This document shows positions 1-8,500 of a DNA stretch of 64,000 nucleotides, piece after piece. Positions within the stretch are counted from its first letter, which is position 1; each line of letters opens with the position of its first letter. Both the position numbers and the translations under genes were made by a program. Under the pieces are notes generated by a model. It worked only from the letters and a program-made list of their open reading frames with translations, was not told where the DNA came from and made no database searches. The stretch is from Corynebacterium sp. SCR221107 (lineage in GTDB: Bacteria > Actinomycetota > Actinomycetes > Mycobacteriales > Mycobacteriaceae): contig NZ_CP115670.1 of the NCBI RefSeq assembly GCF_027886475.1, positions 2,418,001 through 2,482,000 of the forward strand, in the 5' to 3' direction.

Positions 1-153
1 CCTCACACTGGGCAGCCGATGGTCCAGTGGGGCGCTTGATAAACACCTCGATTGAGTTCACGTCTAACCAAAATAGTCCGCCTCAAGCGCGGCTCGCGGA
101 AAAACTCCCACACGTGGCACCGTCGGCGGACTCCATTGTTATCTCTTCGTGGT

Positions 154-582
154 TTAGTAGCGTTCCGGCTCATCACCCAGGTCGAAGTGGCGCCCCGACA
201 TGGTCTTCGGGCTCACGCGCACCCAGTTGTATTTCAAGGTAGGCACCCACGGCTTCAGCGGCAGTTCGTCTGCACGCTGAATTTCATCGAAATCAGTCAC
301 GGTGGCGGCATCGCCCTTGAGTACCACCGACCATGCCTCCTCCCCCGCAACGTGGTCGACCTCGAAAAGAACATCGGCATTGAGCGCGAGGCTAAACAGC
401 TTGTTGCCCTCGCCCGTGCGGAAATAGACAGCCCCTTCGCTGACCACATAGTTCACGGGGAAAATATCCATGTCATCCTTGCGACGCACCACGATGCGCC
501 CGAGCGACTGCGTTCCCAGAAACTCCCAGATCTGCTGCTCGTCAAGGATGGTGATTGGGTCGTTGCCTTCAACGTAAGTCAT
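154..582 (-). CDS. Pyridoxamine 5'-phosphate oxidase family (flavin-binding) protein
   Basis: This 142-residue protein has the split beta-barrel pattern of small FMN- or F420-binding proteins: an N-terminal helix ending in LGRIVVRRKDD, then INPV-like strand FPVNYVVSEGAVYFRT, then a conserved GxK segment (TGEGNKLFSLA) and a VLF-VDH strand. The family includes flavin reductases and haem- or F420-dependent enzymes, so the substrate cannot be named. Length is normal for a single domain. It stands alone, reading away from the tRNA-Ala gene. The start is ATG with no strong ribosome binding site upstream (CACAATTGAACC before ATG), so the transcript may have a very short leader. The fold assignment is fairly sure, the function is not. 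Confidence 0.8.
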   Translation of the reverse strand: MTYVEGNDPITILDEQQIWEFLGTQSLGRIVVRRKDDMDIFPVNYVVSEGAVYFRTGEGNKLFSLALNADVLFEVDHVAGEEAWSVVLKGDAATVTDFDEIQRADELPLKPWVPTLKYNWVRVSPKTMSGRHFDLGDEPERY

Positions 583-678
583 GGTTCAATTGTGACACTT
601 GCTAGCCTGATTGTGTTTGCTTTGCCCGTTTTACGGGCATGCATTGCCCCTTTTAGGGTTAGCCCAAGCCGAGTATTC

Positions 679-689
679 GCTTGCCGACG
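679..689 (+). repeat. GCTTKCCGACG motif, copy 1
   Basis: Exact GCTTGCCGACG in the gap between the flavin-binding protein gene and the tRNA-Ala terminator. See the finding on this motif family. Nothing else was recognised in 583-821. Confidence 0.6.
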
Positions 690-821
690 ACCACTATCCC
701 CGCATGAAGAAACGTTTAAGTGCCATTGCGGCCGCAGGCCCAGCCGTTCCACACATGTCACTGACATTCCCGGAGCCGGTGTCATTTTATGCGGGAGTGC
801 GGCCTTGGCAAAGAAAATGAC

Positions 822-852
822 GAAACCCCCAGCCCGGTGGACTGAGGGTTTC
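822..852 (-). terminator. Terminator of tRNA-Ala
   Basis: GAAACCC and GGGTTTC form a 7-base stem just downstream of the tRNA on the minus strand, followed by a T-rich stretch (TCATTTTCTTTG on that strand). Confidence 0.7.
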
Positions 853-860
853 TTCTTCGG

Positions 861-933
861 TGGAGCTAACGGGATTCGAACCCGTGACCCCCACACTGCC
901 AGTGTGATGCGCTACCAGCTGCGCCATAGCCCC
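861..933 (-). tRNA. tRNA-Ala (GGC)
   Basis: A full cloverleaf is visible on the minus strand: acceptor GGGGCTA pairs with TAGCTCC, the T-loop is GTTCGAATC, and the anticodon loop CTGGCAG carries GGC. The 3' CCA is not encoded. A terminator hairpin follows directly. Confidence 0.95.
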
Positions 934-1095
934 GAAGTAATGCAGTGCGCTTTGCGCTTGCATGGGACATATTACGTGCCCCTCGGAAGAAAAACAAAAC
1001 GGCAGGTCACCAACGTTTTGCGATGGTCGCCCCAAGCATCTAACGATGCGAATTCCAGCCGCTACAGATCGCAGAGCCGCAAGGAAAGCAAAAAA

Positions 1096-1127
1096 GCGCA
1101 GAACCCACCCTCCGGAAGGTTCTGCGC
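1096..1127 (-). terminator. Terminator of the DsbA-like gene
   Basis: GCGCAGAACC and GGTTCTGCGC form a perfect 10-base stem. On the minus strand it is followed by TTTTTGCTTTCC. It closes the redox operon whose last gene ends at 1157. Confidence 0.9.
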
Positions 1128-1156
1128 TGGGGTCAGCAAGAACAGCTACGGACCAA

Positions 1157-1876
1157 TTAGGCCGTCGCCTGCTCAACCCACGTCTCAAGGCTCGAGGTGA
1201 CCTCGGTGCCGTCGATGAAAACGCGCGGGGAGGAAACCTGGCCACCTACCTCGGTGAGGTGATCGGCATTCTTAGTTGCGTAGTCGCGGAAGGTCGCCAT
1301 CTCGGAGCCGTCCTTAATCTTGTTAACGGTGTCCTCATTTGCGCCGTACACGCCCGCAATCTCGCCGAACTTGGCGTTGTCCCACTGTCCGTAGATCTCC
1401 TCCTGATCGGTCATGAGCAGGGAGCGGAAGTTCCAATAAGCCTTGGCATCGCCAGACTTGGCAACAAGAGTAGCTGCGGTGCCGGCACGGGTGGAGTTGC
1501 CCTCCTCAGCGCCACGATCGAGGAAGTTCAGCGGGTGGATGGTCACCACGATCGTGCCGTCCTCGAGGGCCGTCTTCATGTCAGCGTCGGTAGCGATGGC
1601 CAACTCAGAGCAGTGGGGGCAGGAGTAGTCCTCATACAGGTCGATCTTGGCCGCGTCGGCAGCAGCGTTGGCGGAAGCCAGGGTAATGGTGGAATCCTCG
1701 GCTGTTACCTCGAAGGAGACATCCTCCTTAGGCCGATCCGCATACTCGCTGTTGGCAGCCTCCTTGCCGTTGATCACAATGTAGGCGACCACCGCGGCGA
1801 CGACGACCACCAGGGCCAGCAGCGCCCATAGGAAGCTATTGGACTTCTCATTTGGGTTTTTAATTTTGTTGCTCAT
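1157..1876 (-). CDS. Membrane-anchored DsbA-like thiol oxidoreductase
   Basis: The product has 239 residues. It begins with a lysine-rich cytoplasmic end, then one hydrophobic segment (about residues 13-33, FLWALLALVVVV) and an extracytoplasmic thioredoxin-fold domain of the Thioredoxin_4 type. The redox motif CPHC lies in YSCPHCSEL. Such proteins form or exchange disulfides in exported proteins. I chose the ATG at 1876 because GAGGA lies 7 bases upstream; an ATG further upstream at 1924 would add 16 residues without a good ribosome site. The gene lies 81 bases after a MauE/DoxX-like membrane protein gene on the same strand, which suggests that the membrane protein re-oxidises or reduces this thioredoxin partner. 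That pairing is inferred from context. Confidence 0.88.
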   Translation of the reverse strand: MSNKIKNPNEKSNSFLWALLALVVVVAAVVAYIVINGKEAANSEYADRPKEDVSFEVTAEDSTITLASANAAADAAKIDLYEDYSCPHCSELAIATDADMKTALEDGTIVVTIHPLNFLDRGAEEGNSTRAGTAATLVAKSGDAKAYWNFRSLLMTDQEEIYGQWDNAKFGEIAGVYGANEDTVNKIKDGSEMATFRDYATKNADHLTEVGGQVSSPRVFIDGTEVTSSLETWVEQATA

Positions 1877-1957
1877 CAATCCATCCTCTAGTGGGGACTT
1901 GGGTCGGGTGCCCATCCACGGCACATAATCTTATCGTTAATCGGTAGGACATCTGGG

Positions 1958-2497
1958 TCATGGATAAAGCGCAAACCTCCGGTAGGGGCGATAGGCCGTC
2001 CATATCGACATGAAGATGAGGACTACATCGCGCAAGATGGTGCGCAGATAGTCCATGCCTGCACCATCGGGCGTGGCCTTCTCGCCGAAGCAACCACAGT
2101 CAATGGTCAGCCCGCGCACCCAGGCTTGCGAGATGCCGATAATAAACAGCACCAGCACCACAGCCGAGAGCCAGCCGGACTTGCGCAGGAAAATCCCCGC
2201 TATAAGCAGGAATGCCCCGGCGATCTCCAGCGGACCTATCACCTGTGCGATAGCAAGCGAAAATTCCTTACCAAAGATCTCGTACGCCTCCACGGATTGT
2301 GCAGTATGTACGGTTCCCTGTTTGATTTTCTCAAACCCGGCAACCAGCCAAACCGCGGCCAACCCGTAGCGGGATAGGAAGCCAATGATCTCCCCTATCT
2401 GCCAACGCCTGATGCACGCGCGAGATTGAGAAGTATTGCCAGCCACGCCTTGCACTCTAGTAGACCCTGCTCCCTCAATAAAAGAGGGCGACATCAA
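1958..2497 (-). CDS. MauE/DoxX-like redox membrane protein (first paralogue)
   Basis: This protein of up to 179 residues has four predicted membrane spans and a conserved DCGCFG motif (in TIDCGCFGEKAT), a Cys pair typical of MauE/DoxX-type membrane proteins that handle electrons for thioredoxin-like partners. It shares the pattern TAQSVEAYEIFGKEF, PLEIAG and RPYRRFALYP with the second copy at 4476-4964. The DsbA-like gene follows, so the two probably form an operon. The start is uncertain: ATG codons lie at 2497 and 2494, but a GTG at 2446 has an AAGGC just upstream and would remove a poorly structured N-terminal stretch. The upstream ATGs overlap one arm of a perfect inverted repeat. Confidence 0.82.
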   Translation of the reverse strand: MMSPSFIEGAGSTRVQGVAGNTSQSRACIRRWQIGEIIGFLSRYGLAAVWLVAGFEKIKQGTVHTAQSVEAYEIFGKEFSLAIAQVIGPLEIAGAFLLIAGIFLRKSGWLSAVVLVLFIIGISQAWVRGLTIDCGCFGEKATPDGAGMDYLRTILRDVVLIFMSIWTAYRPYRRFALYP

Positions 2498-2545
2498 TCA
2501 ACCGAAAGTTTGTGATGTTATATCAACATAAACTTTCGGTTGATT
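2496..2545. promoter_or_regulatory. Perfect 16-base inverted repeat, candidate operator
   Basis: AATCAACCGAAAGTTT (2496-2511) and AAACTTTCGGTTGATT (2530-2545) are exact reverse complements separated by 18 bases. It lies between pgm and the MauE-like gene and contains an AT-rich centre with TATAAC on the minus strand, a possible -10. It lacks a GC-rich stem and T-run, so an operator for the redox operon fits better than a terminator. The regulator is unknown. Confidence 0.6.
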
Positions 2546-2583
2546 CAAGTTACCGCCCCAAGAGATTTCCTTTAACCTCGGCT

Positions 2584-4251
2584 TTAAGCGCCGCCACCTT
2601 GGAGAACCTCAGATACCAAGGCCTGAGCCGCAGCCTGAACCTCCTGTAGGTGATCTTCGCCACGGAAGGACTCCGCGTAGATCTTGTACTTGTCCTCCGT
2701 GCCGGAAGGACGAGCCGCGAACCAAGCATTTTCGGTGGTGACCTTGAGTCCACCGATCGCGGCGCCGTTGCCCGGCGCCTGCGTCAACTTGGCCACAATC
2801 GGCTCGCCGGCCAAGGTGGTGGCCGTGACCTGCTCCGGCGACAGCGCCTTCAAGATCGCCTTCTGCTCGCGATTAGCCTCGGCATCCGTACGCGCATAGG
2901 CTGGCGCGCCATAGGTGGCGGCCAGTTCCGCGTAGCGGGCGGACGGGGTCTTTCCGGTCACGGCTGTGATCTCGGAAGCCAGCAGGTCGAGGATAATGCC
3001 ATCCTTGTCCGTCGACCAGACTGTGCCATCGTGACGAAGGAAGGAGGCGCCTGCGGATTCCTCGCCGCCAAAGCCGACGGAGCCGTCGATGAGGCCTGGC
3101 ACGAACCACTTGAAGCCCACCGGCACCTCCACAAGCGTGCGGCCTAGGTTGGCCACCACGCGATCGATCATGGAGGAGGACACCAGGGTCTTGCCCACGG
3201 CCGTGTCCGCCGCCCATCCCGGGCGGTGGGCAAACAGGTAGTCGATGGCTACGGCGAGGTAGTGGTTCGGGTTCATCAGACCCGCGTCGGGGGTGACGAT
3301 GCCATGGCGGTCAGCGTCGGCGTCGTTGCCGGTGGCGATGTCGTACTTGTCGCGATTGTGAACAAGTGAGGCCATGGAGTTTGGCGAGGAGCAGTCCATT
3401 CGGATCTTGCCATCGGTATCCAGCGTCATGAACCGCCAGGTGGCATCCACCAGCGGGTTGACCACGGTGAGGTTGAGCCCGTGGGTCTCCCCGATCGCGC
3501 CCCAATAGTCCACGGAGGCGCCACCCATGGGATCCGCGCCGATGGCCAGCCCGGAGTTGCGGATGGCCTCGATGTTGACCACATTCGGCAGGTCGGCCAC
3601 GTAATTGCCGAGGTAGTTGTGCTTGACGGTGCGCGGGTCGAGGACGCCTGCGACGCTGGTGCGCTTCACACCGGCAAGCCCTGCGCGCAGGAGATCGTTG
3701 GCGCGGGCTGCGATCCAGTCGGTGGCGTCGGTGTCGGCGGGACCGCCGTTTGGCGGGTTGTACTTAAAGCCACCGTCGCGCGGCGGGTTGTGGGATGGGG
3801 TGATAACAATGCCGTCAGCACGCTTCGGGTCGGTGCCCGTCACGCCGCCGGCCAGTGTGGCATTGTGGGCGAGGATGGCATGGGAGACCGCCGGGGTTGG
3901 GGTGTAGCGCCCGCGGTCGTCGACAAGCACGGTGATGTCGTGCGCCAACAGCACCTCCAGCGCGGAGATCATCGCCGGCTCGGACAGGGCGTGGGTATCG
4001 CGGCCGATGTAGACGGGGCCGCCGATGTTGTTGGCCACGCGGTAGTCGACGATGGCTTGGGTGGTGGCGAGGATGTGCGCCTCATTGAAGGCCGTGTCGA
4101 GCGAGGATCCGCGGTGGCCGGAGGTGCCAAACACCACCTGCTGATCCGGGTTGTCAGCGTCCGGGGTGCGCGTGTAATAGGCCGTGACCAGCTCTGCAAT
4201 GTCGATCAGATCCTCGGGAAGTGCCACCTGACCTGCGCGGGGGTGTGCCAT
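2584..4251 (-). CDS. pgm: Phosphoglucomutase (alpha-D-glucose phosphate-specific)
   Basis: The 555-residue protein interconverts glucose 1-phosphate and glucose 6-phosphate, linking glycolysis to glycogen, trehalose and cell-wall sugar synthesis in the cytoplasm. The phosphoserine loop [11 protein letters not shown] is at residues 151-161 (Ser153), the metal-binding loop DADADRHG follows near the middle, the sugar-binding loop GGEESAG is later, and the phosphate-binding loop RPSGTEDK is near the C-terminus. Length matches the family. AAGGAG sits 8 bases before the ATG. It is flanked on both sides by MauE-like genes on the same strand. A terminator of the upstream gene (4404-4450) suggests an independent promoter in 4252-4403. 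Confidence 0.96.
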   Translation of the reverse strand: MAHPRAGQVALPEDLIDIAELVTAYYTRTPDADNPDQQVVFGTSGHRGSSLDTAFNEAHILATTQAIVDYRVANNIGGPVYIGRDTHALSEPAMISALEVLLAHDITVLVDDRGRYTPTPAVSHAILAHNATLAGGVTGTDPKRADGIVITPSHNPPRDGGFKYNPPNGGPADTDATDWIAARANDLLRAGLAGVKRTSVAGVLDPRTVKHNYLGNYVADLPNVVNIEAIRNSGLAIGADPMGGASVDYWGAIGETHGLNLTVVNPLVDATWRFMTLDTDGKIRMDCSSPNSMASLVHNRDKYDIATGNDADADRHGIVTPDAGLMNPNHYLAVAIDYLFAHRPGWAADTAVGKTLVSSSMIDRVVANLGRTLVEVPVGFKWFVPGLIDGSVGFGGEESAGASFLRHDGTVWSTDKDGIILDLLASEITAVTGKTPSARYAELAATYGAPAYARTDAEANREQKAILKALSPEQVTATTLAGEPIVAKLTQAPGNGAAIGGLKVTTENAWFAARPSGTEDKYKIYAESFRGEDHLQEVQAAAQALVSEVLQGGGA

Positions 4252-4403
4252 AGAAGTCTCCTTCGCTTAGAGTACGTTGCCACCCTTTGTAAAAACACCC
4301 TCGCCCATGCGCATCGGCCCGTTGGAAGGTGCTGTGATTCTAAAGGGCATACCATCTTCTATTGTCACCCCTTTTGGCCACCGGCGCATGTCTTTGCAAA
4401 GAA

Positions 4404-4450
4404 AAACACCCCGTCACCATCAATCAGGCCGATTCATGGTCGGGGCGTTT
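4404..4450 (-). terminator. Terminator of the second MauE-like gene
   Basis: On the minus strand AAACGCCCCG pairs with CGGGGTGTTT around a loop holding a second pairing (GACC/GGTG), and TTTCTTTG follows. It lies just after the stop at 4476. Confidence 0.8.
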
Positions 4451-4475
4451 GCAGCAGGTCATTGCGTCGCGGGGG

Positions 4476-4964
4476 TTAGGCGTACAAAGAGAACTTCTTG
4501 AAAGGACGGAAATAGGTCCACATCATGAGGACGATGTAAAAGACATCGCGTGCGATCGTCTTGGAGTAGTTCATGCCGACTTCGTCACTGAGCCCTTCGG
4601 CGCCGAAGCAGCCACAGTCGGTGACAATGCCCCGCGACCAGGCCTGGGCGATGCCAATAATGAACAAGGTGAGCACGATCGTGCCGATGATGGCGGAATG
4701 ACGCAGGAAGATGCCCAGCAGCAAGAGGACTCCGCCTGCAATCTCTAGCGGGGCAACCAGTGGCGCAAGCCCGTTAGCCCAGGCATCCGTGAAGATGTCG
4801 TAGCCCTTGATCGATTGGGCGGTGTCCATGTTGTGTCCAAGTTTGGCCACACCCGCCTTAATCCAGATATAAGCCATGTAGAAACGGGCGATGAAGCTAA
4901 TCACGTCCAAGACGGTGGTCTTGTTCAGGGCGAATCGACGTGCCGGCGTCGTCTGCGTACTCAT
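4476..4964 (-). CDS. MauE/DoxX-like redox membrane protein (second paralogue)
   Basis: About 162 residues with four hydrophobic segments and the motif DCGCFG (in VTDCGCFGAEG). It is a paralogue of 1958-2497: both share TAQS-x-x-x-Y-x-IF, PLEIAG, LFIIGI-x-QAW-x-RG and a terminal F-SLYA/FALYP. Unlike that copy it has no thioredoxin-fold gene next to it, so its partner could be the DsbA-like protein 2.6 kb away or another protein. The start is uncertain: ATG at 4964 was chosen; a GTG at 4973 has TGGGG 8 bases upstream and would add three residues. Longer in-frame extensions to 5138 look non-coding. Confidence 0.78.
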   Translation of the reverse strand: MSTQTTPARRFALNKTTVLDVISFIARFYMAYIWIKAGVAKLGHNMDTAQSIKGYDIFTDAWANGLAPLVAPLEIAGGVLLLLGIFLRHSAIIGTIVLTLFIIGIAQAWSRGIVTDCGCFGAEGLSDEVGMNYSKTIARDVFYIVLMMWTYFRPFKKFSLYA

Positions 4965-5171
4965 GGAGATCACAATAATGCCCCACGGGTCCAGTGAAAA
5001 GTTGTAGGTTATGTCAACAATTGTGGCGCCTCGAAGCCGCCGCCCTTCGATCTCCCCTTCCTCGCCTATACCAGCAGTTTTATGCACGATCGGGCATCGT
5101 GTGAAGTTCCCCATTTGATTCTTCTCCCACGGCTTCAAAGCCCACTCGACCGCCGCGTATGCAGGCGCTCC

Positions 5172-5177
5172 TATACT
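5172..5177 (+). promoter_or_regulatory. -10 element of crcB1 (probable leaderless transcript)
   Basis: TATACT ends 8 bases before the ATG at 5186, leaving no space for a ribosome site. No clear -35 is visible. Confidence 0.55.
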
Positions 5178-5185
5178 TCTTTCTC

Positions 5186-5524
5186 ATGGGACAAGCACTC
5201 ATTGTTGGCGTCGGCGCAGGAATAGGCGCGCTTGCCCGCTTCGGCCTCGGGCTCATTGCTCCCGGTGCTCCAGGACTAGTCATTTTGTTGGTTATCAACG
5301 CCGTGGGCAGTTTCTTCATGGGTAGGCTGCGCCCGCCTGCGTTCTGGGGCACCGGCTTTCTTGGCGGTTTTACGAGTTTTTCCTCGTTTGGGTTGGCACT
5401 GACGCAGCCGCCCACAGCAGGCATTGTCGGCAGCGTCGTCTATGGTGTTGCCACCGTTGCTTCCTGCATCGCTTGTTGGTGGCTCGGGGACATGCTTGCC
5501 GACGCCAAGGTGGCCGCCGCATGA
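5186..5524 (+). CDS. crcB1: Fluoride channel CrcB/Fluc, first subunit
   Basis: The 112-residue membrane protein belongs to the CrcB/Fluc family, which exports fluoride as dual-topology dimers or, when two genes are adjacent, as heterodimers. Four membrane spans are visible. The family core is intact: GARARFG-like GIGALARFGLG, VINAVGSFFMG, and the central break motif GGFTSFSSFGLAL with its Phe and Ser residues. I chose ATG 5186 because a TATACT lies 8 bases upstream and because family members start just before the first span; an ATG at 5159 would add nine residues. The stop overlaps the next start by ATGA, so the two are translationally coupled. No fluoride riboswitch was seen upstream. Confidence 0.88.
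   Translation: MGQALIVGVGAGIGALARFGLGLIAPGAPGLVILLVINAVGSFFMGRLRPPAFWGTGFLGGFTSFSSFGLALTQPPTAGIVGSVVYGVATVASCIACWWLGDMLADAKVAAA
5494..5504 (+). repeat. GCTTKCCGACG motif inside crcB1
   Basis: Exact GCTTGCCGACG, read in frame as Leu-Ala-Asp near the end of crcB1, 18 bases before the stop. Confidence 0.5.
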
Positions 5525-5883
5525 CGGCGACCACGACCCTGGCTGCCATAGCGGCGGTCGCCACCGGCGGGATGATCGGCGGGATGACGCGCTATCTCCT
5601 AGCCCAGACGCTGCCCAGCAGGTGGGGCACGTTTACCGCCAACATGCTCGCTTGTCTCATCGTGGGCTTCGTGACCGAAAAGGCGAATACCCAGGCGCTG
5701 TCTCCCGGCCTTTATGCCTTCGCCGTAGCTGGGCTTGCCGGTGCCACCTCGACGTGGTCGACGCTGGCAAAGGAACTGGGTAATCTGCTCAAATCGAAGA
5801 AATATGCCCAGTGTGTGGGGTATCTGTTGGCAACCGTGTCGGCCGGGGTGGCCCTCGTTTATGTCGGCGCGCAACTGGGCTAG
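5521..5883 (+). CDS. crcB2: Fluoride channel CrcB/Fluc, second subunit
   Basis: The 120-residue partner of the preceding gene, starting inside its stop codon (ATGA at 5521-5524). Four spans are predicted, with GGMIGGMTRYLL at the N-terminus and NMLACLIVGF in place of the usual N-x-x-G-S-F segment. The central break motif reads GLAGATSTWSTLAKEL: it keeps the small residues and ST pair but lacks the Phe residues seen in crcB1 and in most single-gene Flucs. In paired genes one subunit is often diverged, so a heterodimer is the likely functional form. Start is clear from the overlap and from family length. Confidence 0.88.
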   Translation: MTATTTLAAIAAVATGGMIGGMTRYLLAQTLPSRWGTFTANMLACLIVGFVTEKANTQALSPGLYAFAVAGLAGATSTWSTLAKELGNLLKSKKYAQCVGYLLATVSAGVALVYVGAQLG

Positions 5884-5913
5884 ACACGCTGTTTCACAAG
5901 CTGCGGCTGGCGA

Positions 5914-5924
5914 CGTCGGAAAGC
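5914..5924 (-). repeat. GCTTKCCGACG motif copy
   Basis: Exact GCTTTCCGACG on the minus strand, just beside the terminator shared by crcB2 and the ABC permease gene. Confidence 0.6.
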
Positions 5925-5927
5925 ACG

Positions 5928-5950
5928 AAGAGGCCCACCAGGGGCCTCTT
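5928..5950. terminator. Bidirectional terminator between crcB2 and the ABC permease
   Basis: AAGAGGCCC and GGGCCTCTT form a perfect 9-base stem with a 5-base loop between two convergent genes. TCCTTGTTTG follows on the plus strand. Confidence 0.8.
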
Positions 5951-5962
5951 CCTTGTTTGACA

Positions 5963-8500
5963 TTAGTCGGCGATTGCTTCTAGTGGCGGGGTCTTAGCGG
6001 CCTGACGAGCAGGCCACACAGCCGCGATGATGCCGACCACGATGGAGCCAAGCAGCACCCAGCCGAGCATGGTCCACCCCACGGCGATCGTGTCGAGGCC
6101 TTGCTCGGAAAGGACCTTCAAGAAGGACCAGCCGAGTCCCAGACCCAACACGATGCCAGTGACCGCGCCGTAGAGGGCGATCTGGACCGACTCAATGGTG
6201 ATCATCGTGCGAATCTGGCCACGCTGCGTACCGACGGCACGCAACATGCCTATTTCCTGGCGGCGCTCGATCACATTCAACGCCAGGGTATTGATGATAC
6301 CGATCACGGCCACGATCACCGACAATGCGAGGAGCGCATACAAAATGTTGAGCATCTGAGTGATGCTTGCGACCTGCTCACCTGCGTATTCCTGGGCCGT
6401 GCGCACCTGAACGACCAGGTATTCGGACACAGTGCGCTCCAGGTTTTCCCGCAAGCTGGGATCGGAGCCACTAACCAAGAGCGCGATAATGTTCTCGCTG
6501 GCATCGCGGGCGGTCCCAGCAACCGTGGCATCGGACAGCTGCATATTGCCCAGCAACGCCGAGGCGCCATAGGTTCCGATCAACGTCGCCTGGCCCAGGT
6601 CTTCTCCTAGTAGACCGACCACCGGATAGGCCTGCCCGATGGACCACCCGTTGGCGGCCGCGAAGTCCTTATCCGCGATGAAAACACCCTCGGCAGAAAG
6701 ATCGAAGGAACCCTCCGCGTCCTTGAGGTTGATCACCTGCGAAACATCGCCGGTGGCGACATTTGTGAACGCCGGTACCTGTGGCGCAGGCGACTCGCGG
6801 GAGTGCTTCCCGTCGATGGTGAGCTGGGAATAAGCCATTTGGGTCAACGACTCCACGCCCTCGGTGTGAAGGACTGCCTCGGGCACTGCAGTAGGCACCG
6901 GGAAGCTGCCATCGCCTGGACCCGAGAGCACGAAGTCGGCGGCCACCTCGGTGTCGACTATGTCATCGACGCTGGCGCGCATCGTTGCCGACAGCATGCC
7001 AATCGTGGCCACAAGAGCCACGCCCAACGTAAGCGCAAAGGCCGTCGTCGCCGTACGGCGCGGGTTGCGGCGGGAATTGGTGGCCGCCAACTGCCCCACC
7101 GCACCAAACGGCAGGCCGAGCACGCGGCCAAACAGGCCCACCACGGGAATCGAAATAGCAGGAGACGCCATAAAAAAGCCCACGATGCACAGGAATGCAC
7201 CCACGCCGATTCCGATCGCGGCCTTCTTCGTCGACCAATCCTCCGCCCCAAGGGCAACAGCGACCACGACGATACCGGCGAGCATCCCCACGCACCCGAT
7301 GACGGTACGAACCTTCAAAGAGCTGCCAGCGGCGGTCTCCGTCTGGCGCATAGCCTCCACTGGGCGTACGGCTCCGGCTCGCCGGGCCGGTGCCCAGGCG
7401 CTGACCACCGTGACGACAGTTCCCAGCACGATCGGGATCAGTACCGAACGGGTGTCGAGCCCGGTGGTGGCCGCATCCATCGGCATGCCCATGGTGCTCA
7501 TCACCGCCTGGATAAGCTGCACCAGGCCAAGACCGGCCACCACACCCAGAGCCGAACCTATAATGCCGACGATCAGCGCCTCCACGACTACCGAGGCGGT
7601 CAGCTGGGTCTTCGACACGCCCAGGGCGCGCAGCAAGGCGAACTCGCGAAGCCGTTGCGCGACCAACATCGCGAAAGTGTTGGCGATGATAAAAGTACCC
7701 ACCAGCAAGGCGATGAGGCCAAAGGCAACGAGGAAGTAATTCACAAAGCTCAAGGCTTGGCGGATTTGCTTGGTCAGCTCCTCCGACAGGCTGGCCGCTG
7801 ACTTGAACACCACCGTTGGGTGGTTGGCGCCTAGAGCTTCCACCAAATCGGCGTCGTGCTTGGTTGCGCCCTCCACCAAAAGCGAGCGCACACCCCATTG
7901 CGAGGAATAGCGGGCTTGGTAGGCAGCCGCGTCCATGTATACGCCCACGCCATGCGTAGCCCCGGCTTCCTTCTCGATGATCCCGGCAACCCTATAGCGA
8001 TGTTGTGCTGCAGGATCGACCACGATGAGCTCATCTCCGACCGTGATGCCATACTCCTGAGCCGACCCCTCATCGATGGCTACCTCTGCATCGCCCATTG
8101 GCGCCGCACCATCGATAATCGGCCGGGCCTGGCCCACAGCGTCTTCGACCGGGTACCACGGAAGCAGGACAGAGCTACCTGCCCCTACCTGAAGTGGCTC
8201 CTTTTCCCCCTTCGCCACAACCACGGTGGTTGATTCATAAAGATTGACCTTGGCAAGCTCGGGATCGGCTTTGATGGACTCCAGCTCTTCAGTGCGAATG
8301 AGCCCGGTGTCCGAGGACACCACGGCATCGACCCCGCCGAGGTTGTCAGCTACCGCGCTGTCGAATACAGCATTGAGCGAGTTGGTGAACATCATCGCGC
8401 CGGACACGAAGGCAGTACCGAGGACGACTGCGATGATGGTGAGGAAAAGTCTGATCTTATGAGCAAGCACTGAACGAATGCTCAACCGCGCCATGCTCAC
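5963..8500 (-). CDS. ABC transporter permease (FtsX/MacB-like, two FtsX domains)
   Basis: The 845-residue membrane protein has a signal-anchor-like first span (KIRLFLTIIAVVLGTAFVSG), a large extracytoplasmic domain, then two FtsX-type four-span cassettes: one around residues 260-370 and a second at the C-terminus (TQRGQIRTMITIES, then APARRAA-type WPARQAAK ending). Such permeases do not translocate small solutes in the usual way; they work as mechanotransmitters or exporters of lipids, peptides or antibiotics. The start overlaps the stop of the ATPase gene upstream (ATGA at 8497-8500), so the two make one transporter. The substrate cannot be told from sequence. Confidence 0.9.
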   Translation of the reverse strand: MSMARLSIRSVLAHKIRLFLTIIAVVLGTAFVSGAMMFTNSLNAVFDSAVADNLGGVDAVVSSDTGLIRTEELESIKADPELAKVNLYESTTVVVAKGEKEPLQVGAGSSVLLPWYPVEDAVGQARPIIDGAAPMGDAEVAIDEGSAQEYGITVGDELIVVDPAAQHRYRVAGIIEKEAGATHGVGVYMDAAAYQARYSSQWGVRSLLVEGATKHDADLVEALGANHPTVVFKSAASLSEELTKQIRQALSFVNYFLVAFGLIALLVGTFIIANTFAMLVAQRLREFALLRALGVSKTQLTASVVVEALIVGIIGSALGVVAGLGLVQLIQAVMSTMGMPMDAATTGLDTRSVLIPIVLGTVVTVVSAWAPARRAGAVRPVEAMRQTETAAGSSLKVRTVIGCVGMLAGIVVVAVALGAEDWSTKKAAIGIGVGAFLCIVGFFMASPAISIPVVGLFGRVLGLPFGAVGQLAATNSRRNPRRTATTAFALTLGVALVATIGMLSATMRASVDDIVDTEVAADFVLSGPGDGSFPVPTAVPEAVLHTEGVESLTQMAYSQLTIDGKHSRESPAPQVPAFTNVATGDVSQVINLKDAEGSFDLSAEGVFIADKDFAAANGWSIGQAYPVVGLLGEDLGQATLIGTYGASALLGNMQLSDATVAGTARDASENIIALLVSGSDPSLRENLERTVSEYLVVQVRTAQEYAGEQVASITQMLNILYALLALSVIVAVIGIINTLALNVIERRQEIGMLRAVGTQRGQIRTMITIESVQIALYGAVTGIVLGLGLGWSFLKVLSEQGLDTIAVGWTMLGWVLLGSIVVGIIAAVWPARQAAKTPPLEAIAD

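Noticed and set aside
52..1200. A 382-codon plus-strand open frame
   Set aside because: It runs over the antisense of the flavin-binding gene and through tRNA-Ala; composition is not protein-like.
5000..5185. Search for a fluoride riboswitch upstream of crcB1
   Set aside because: The -10 element lies 8 bases before the start, leaving no leader to hold a riboswitch.
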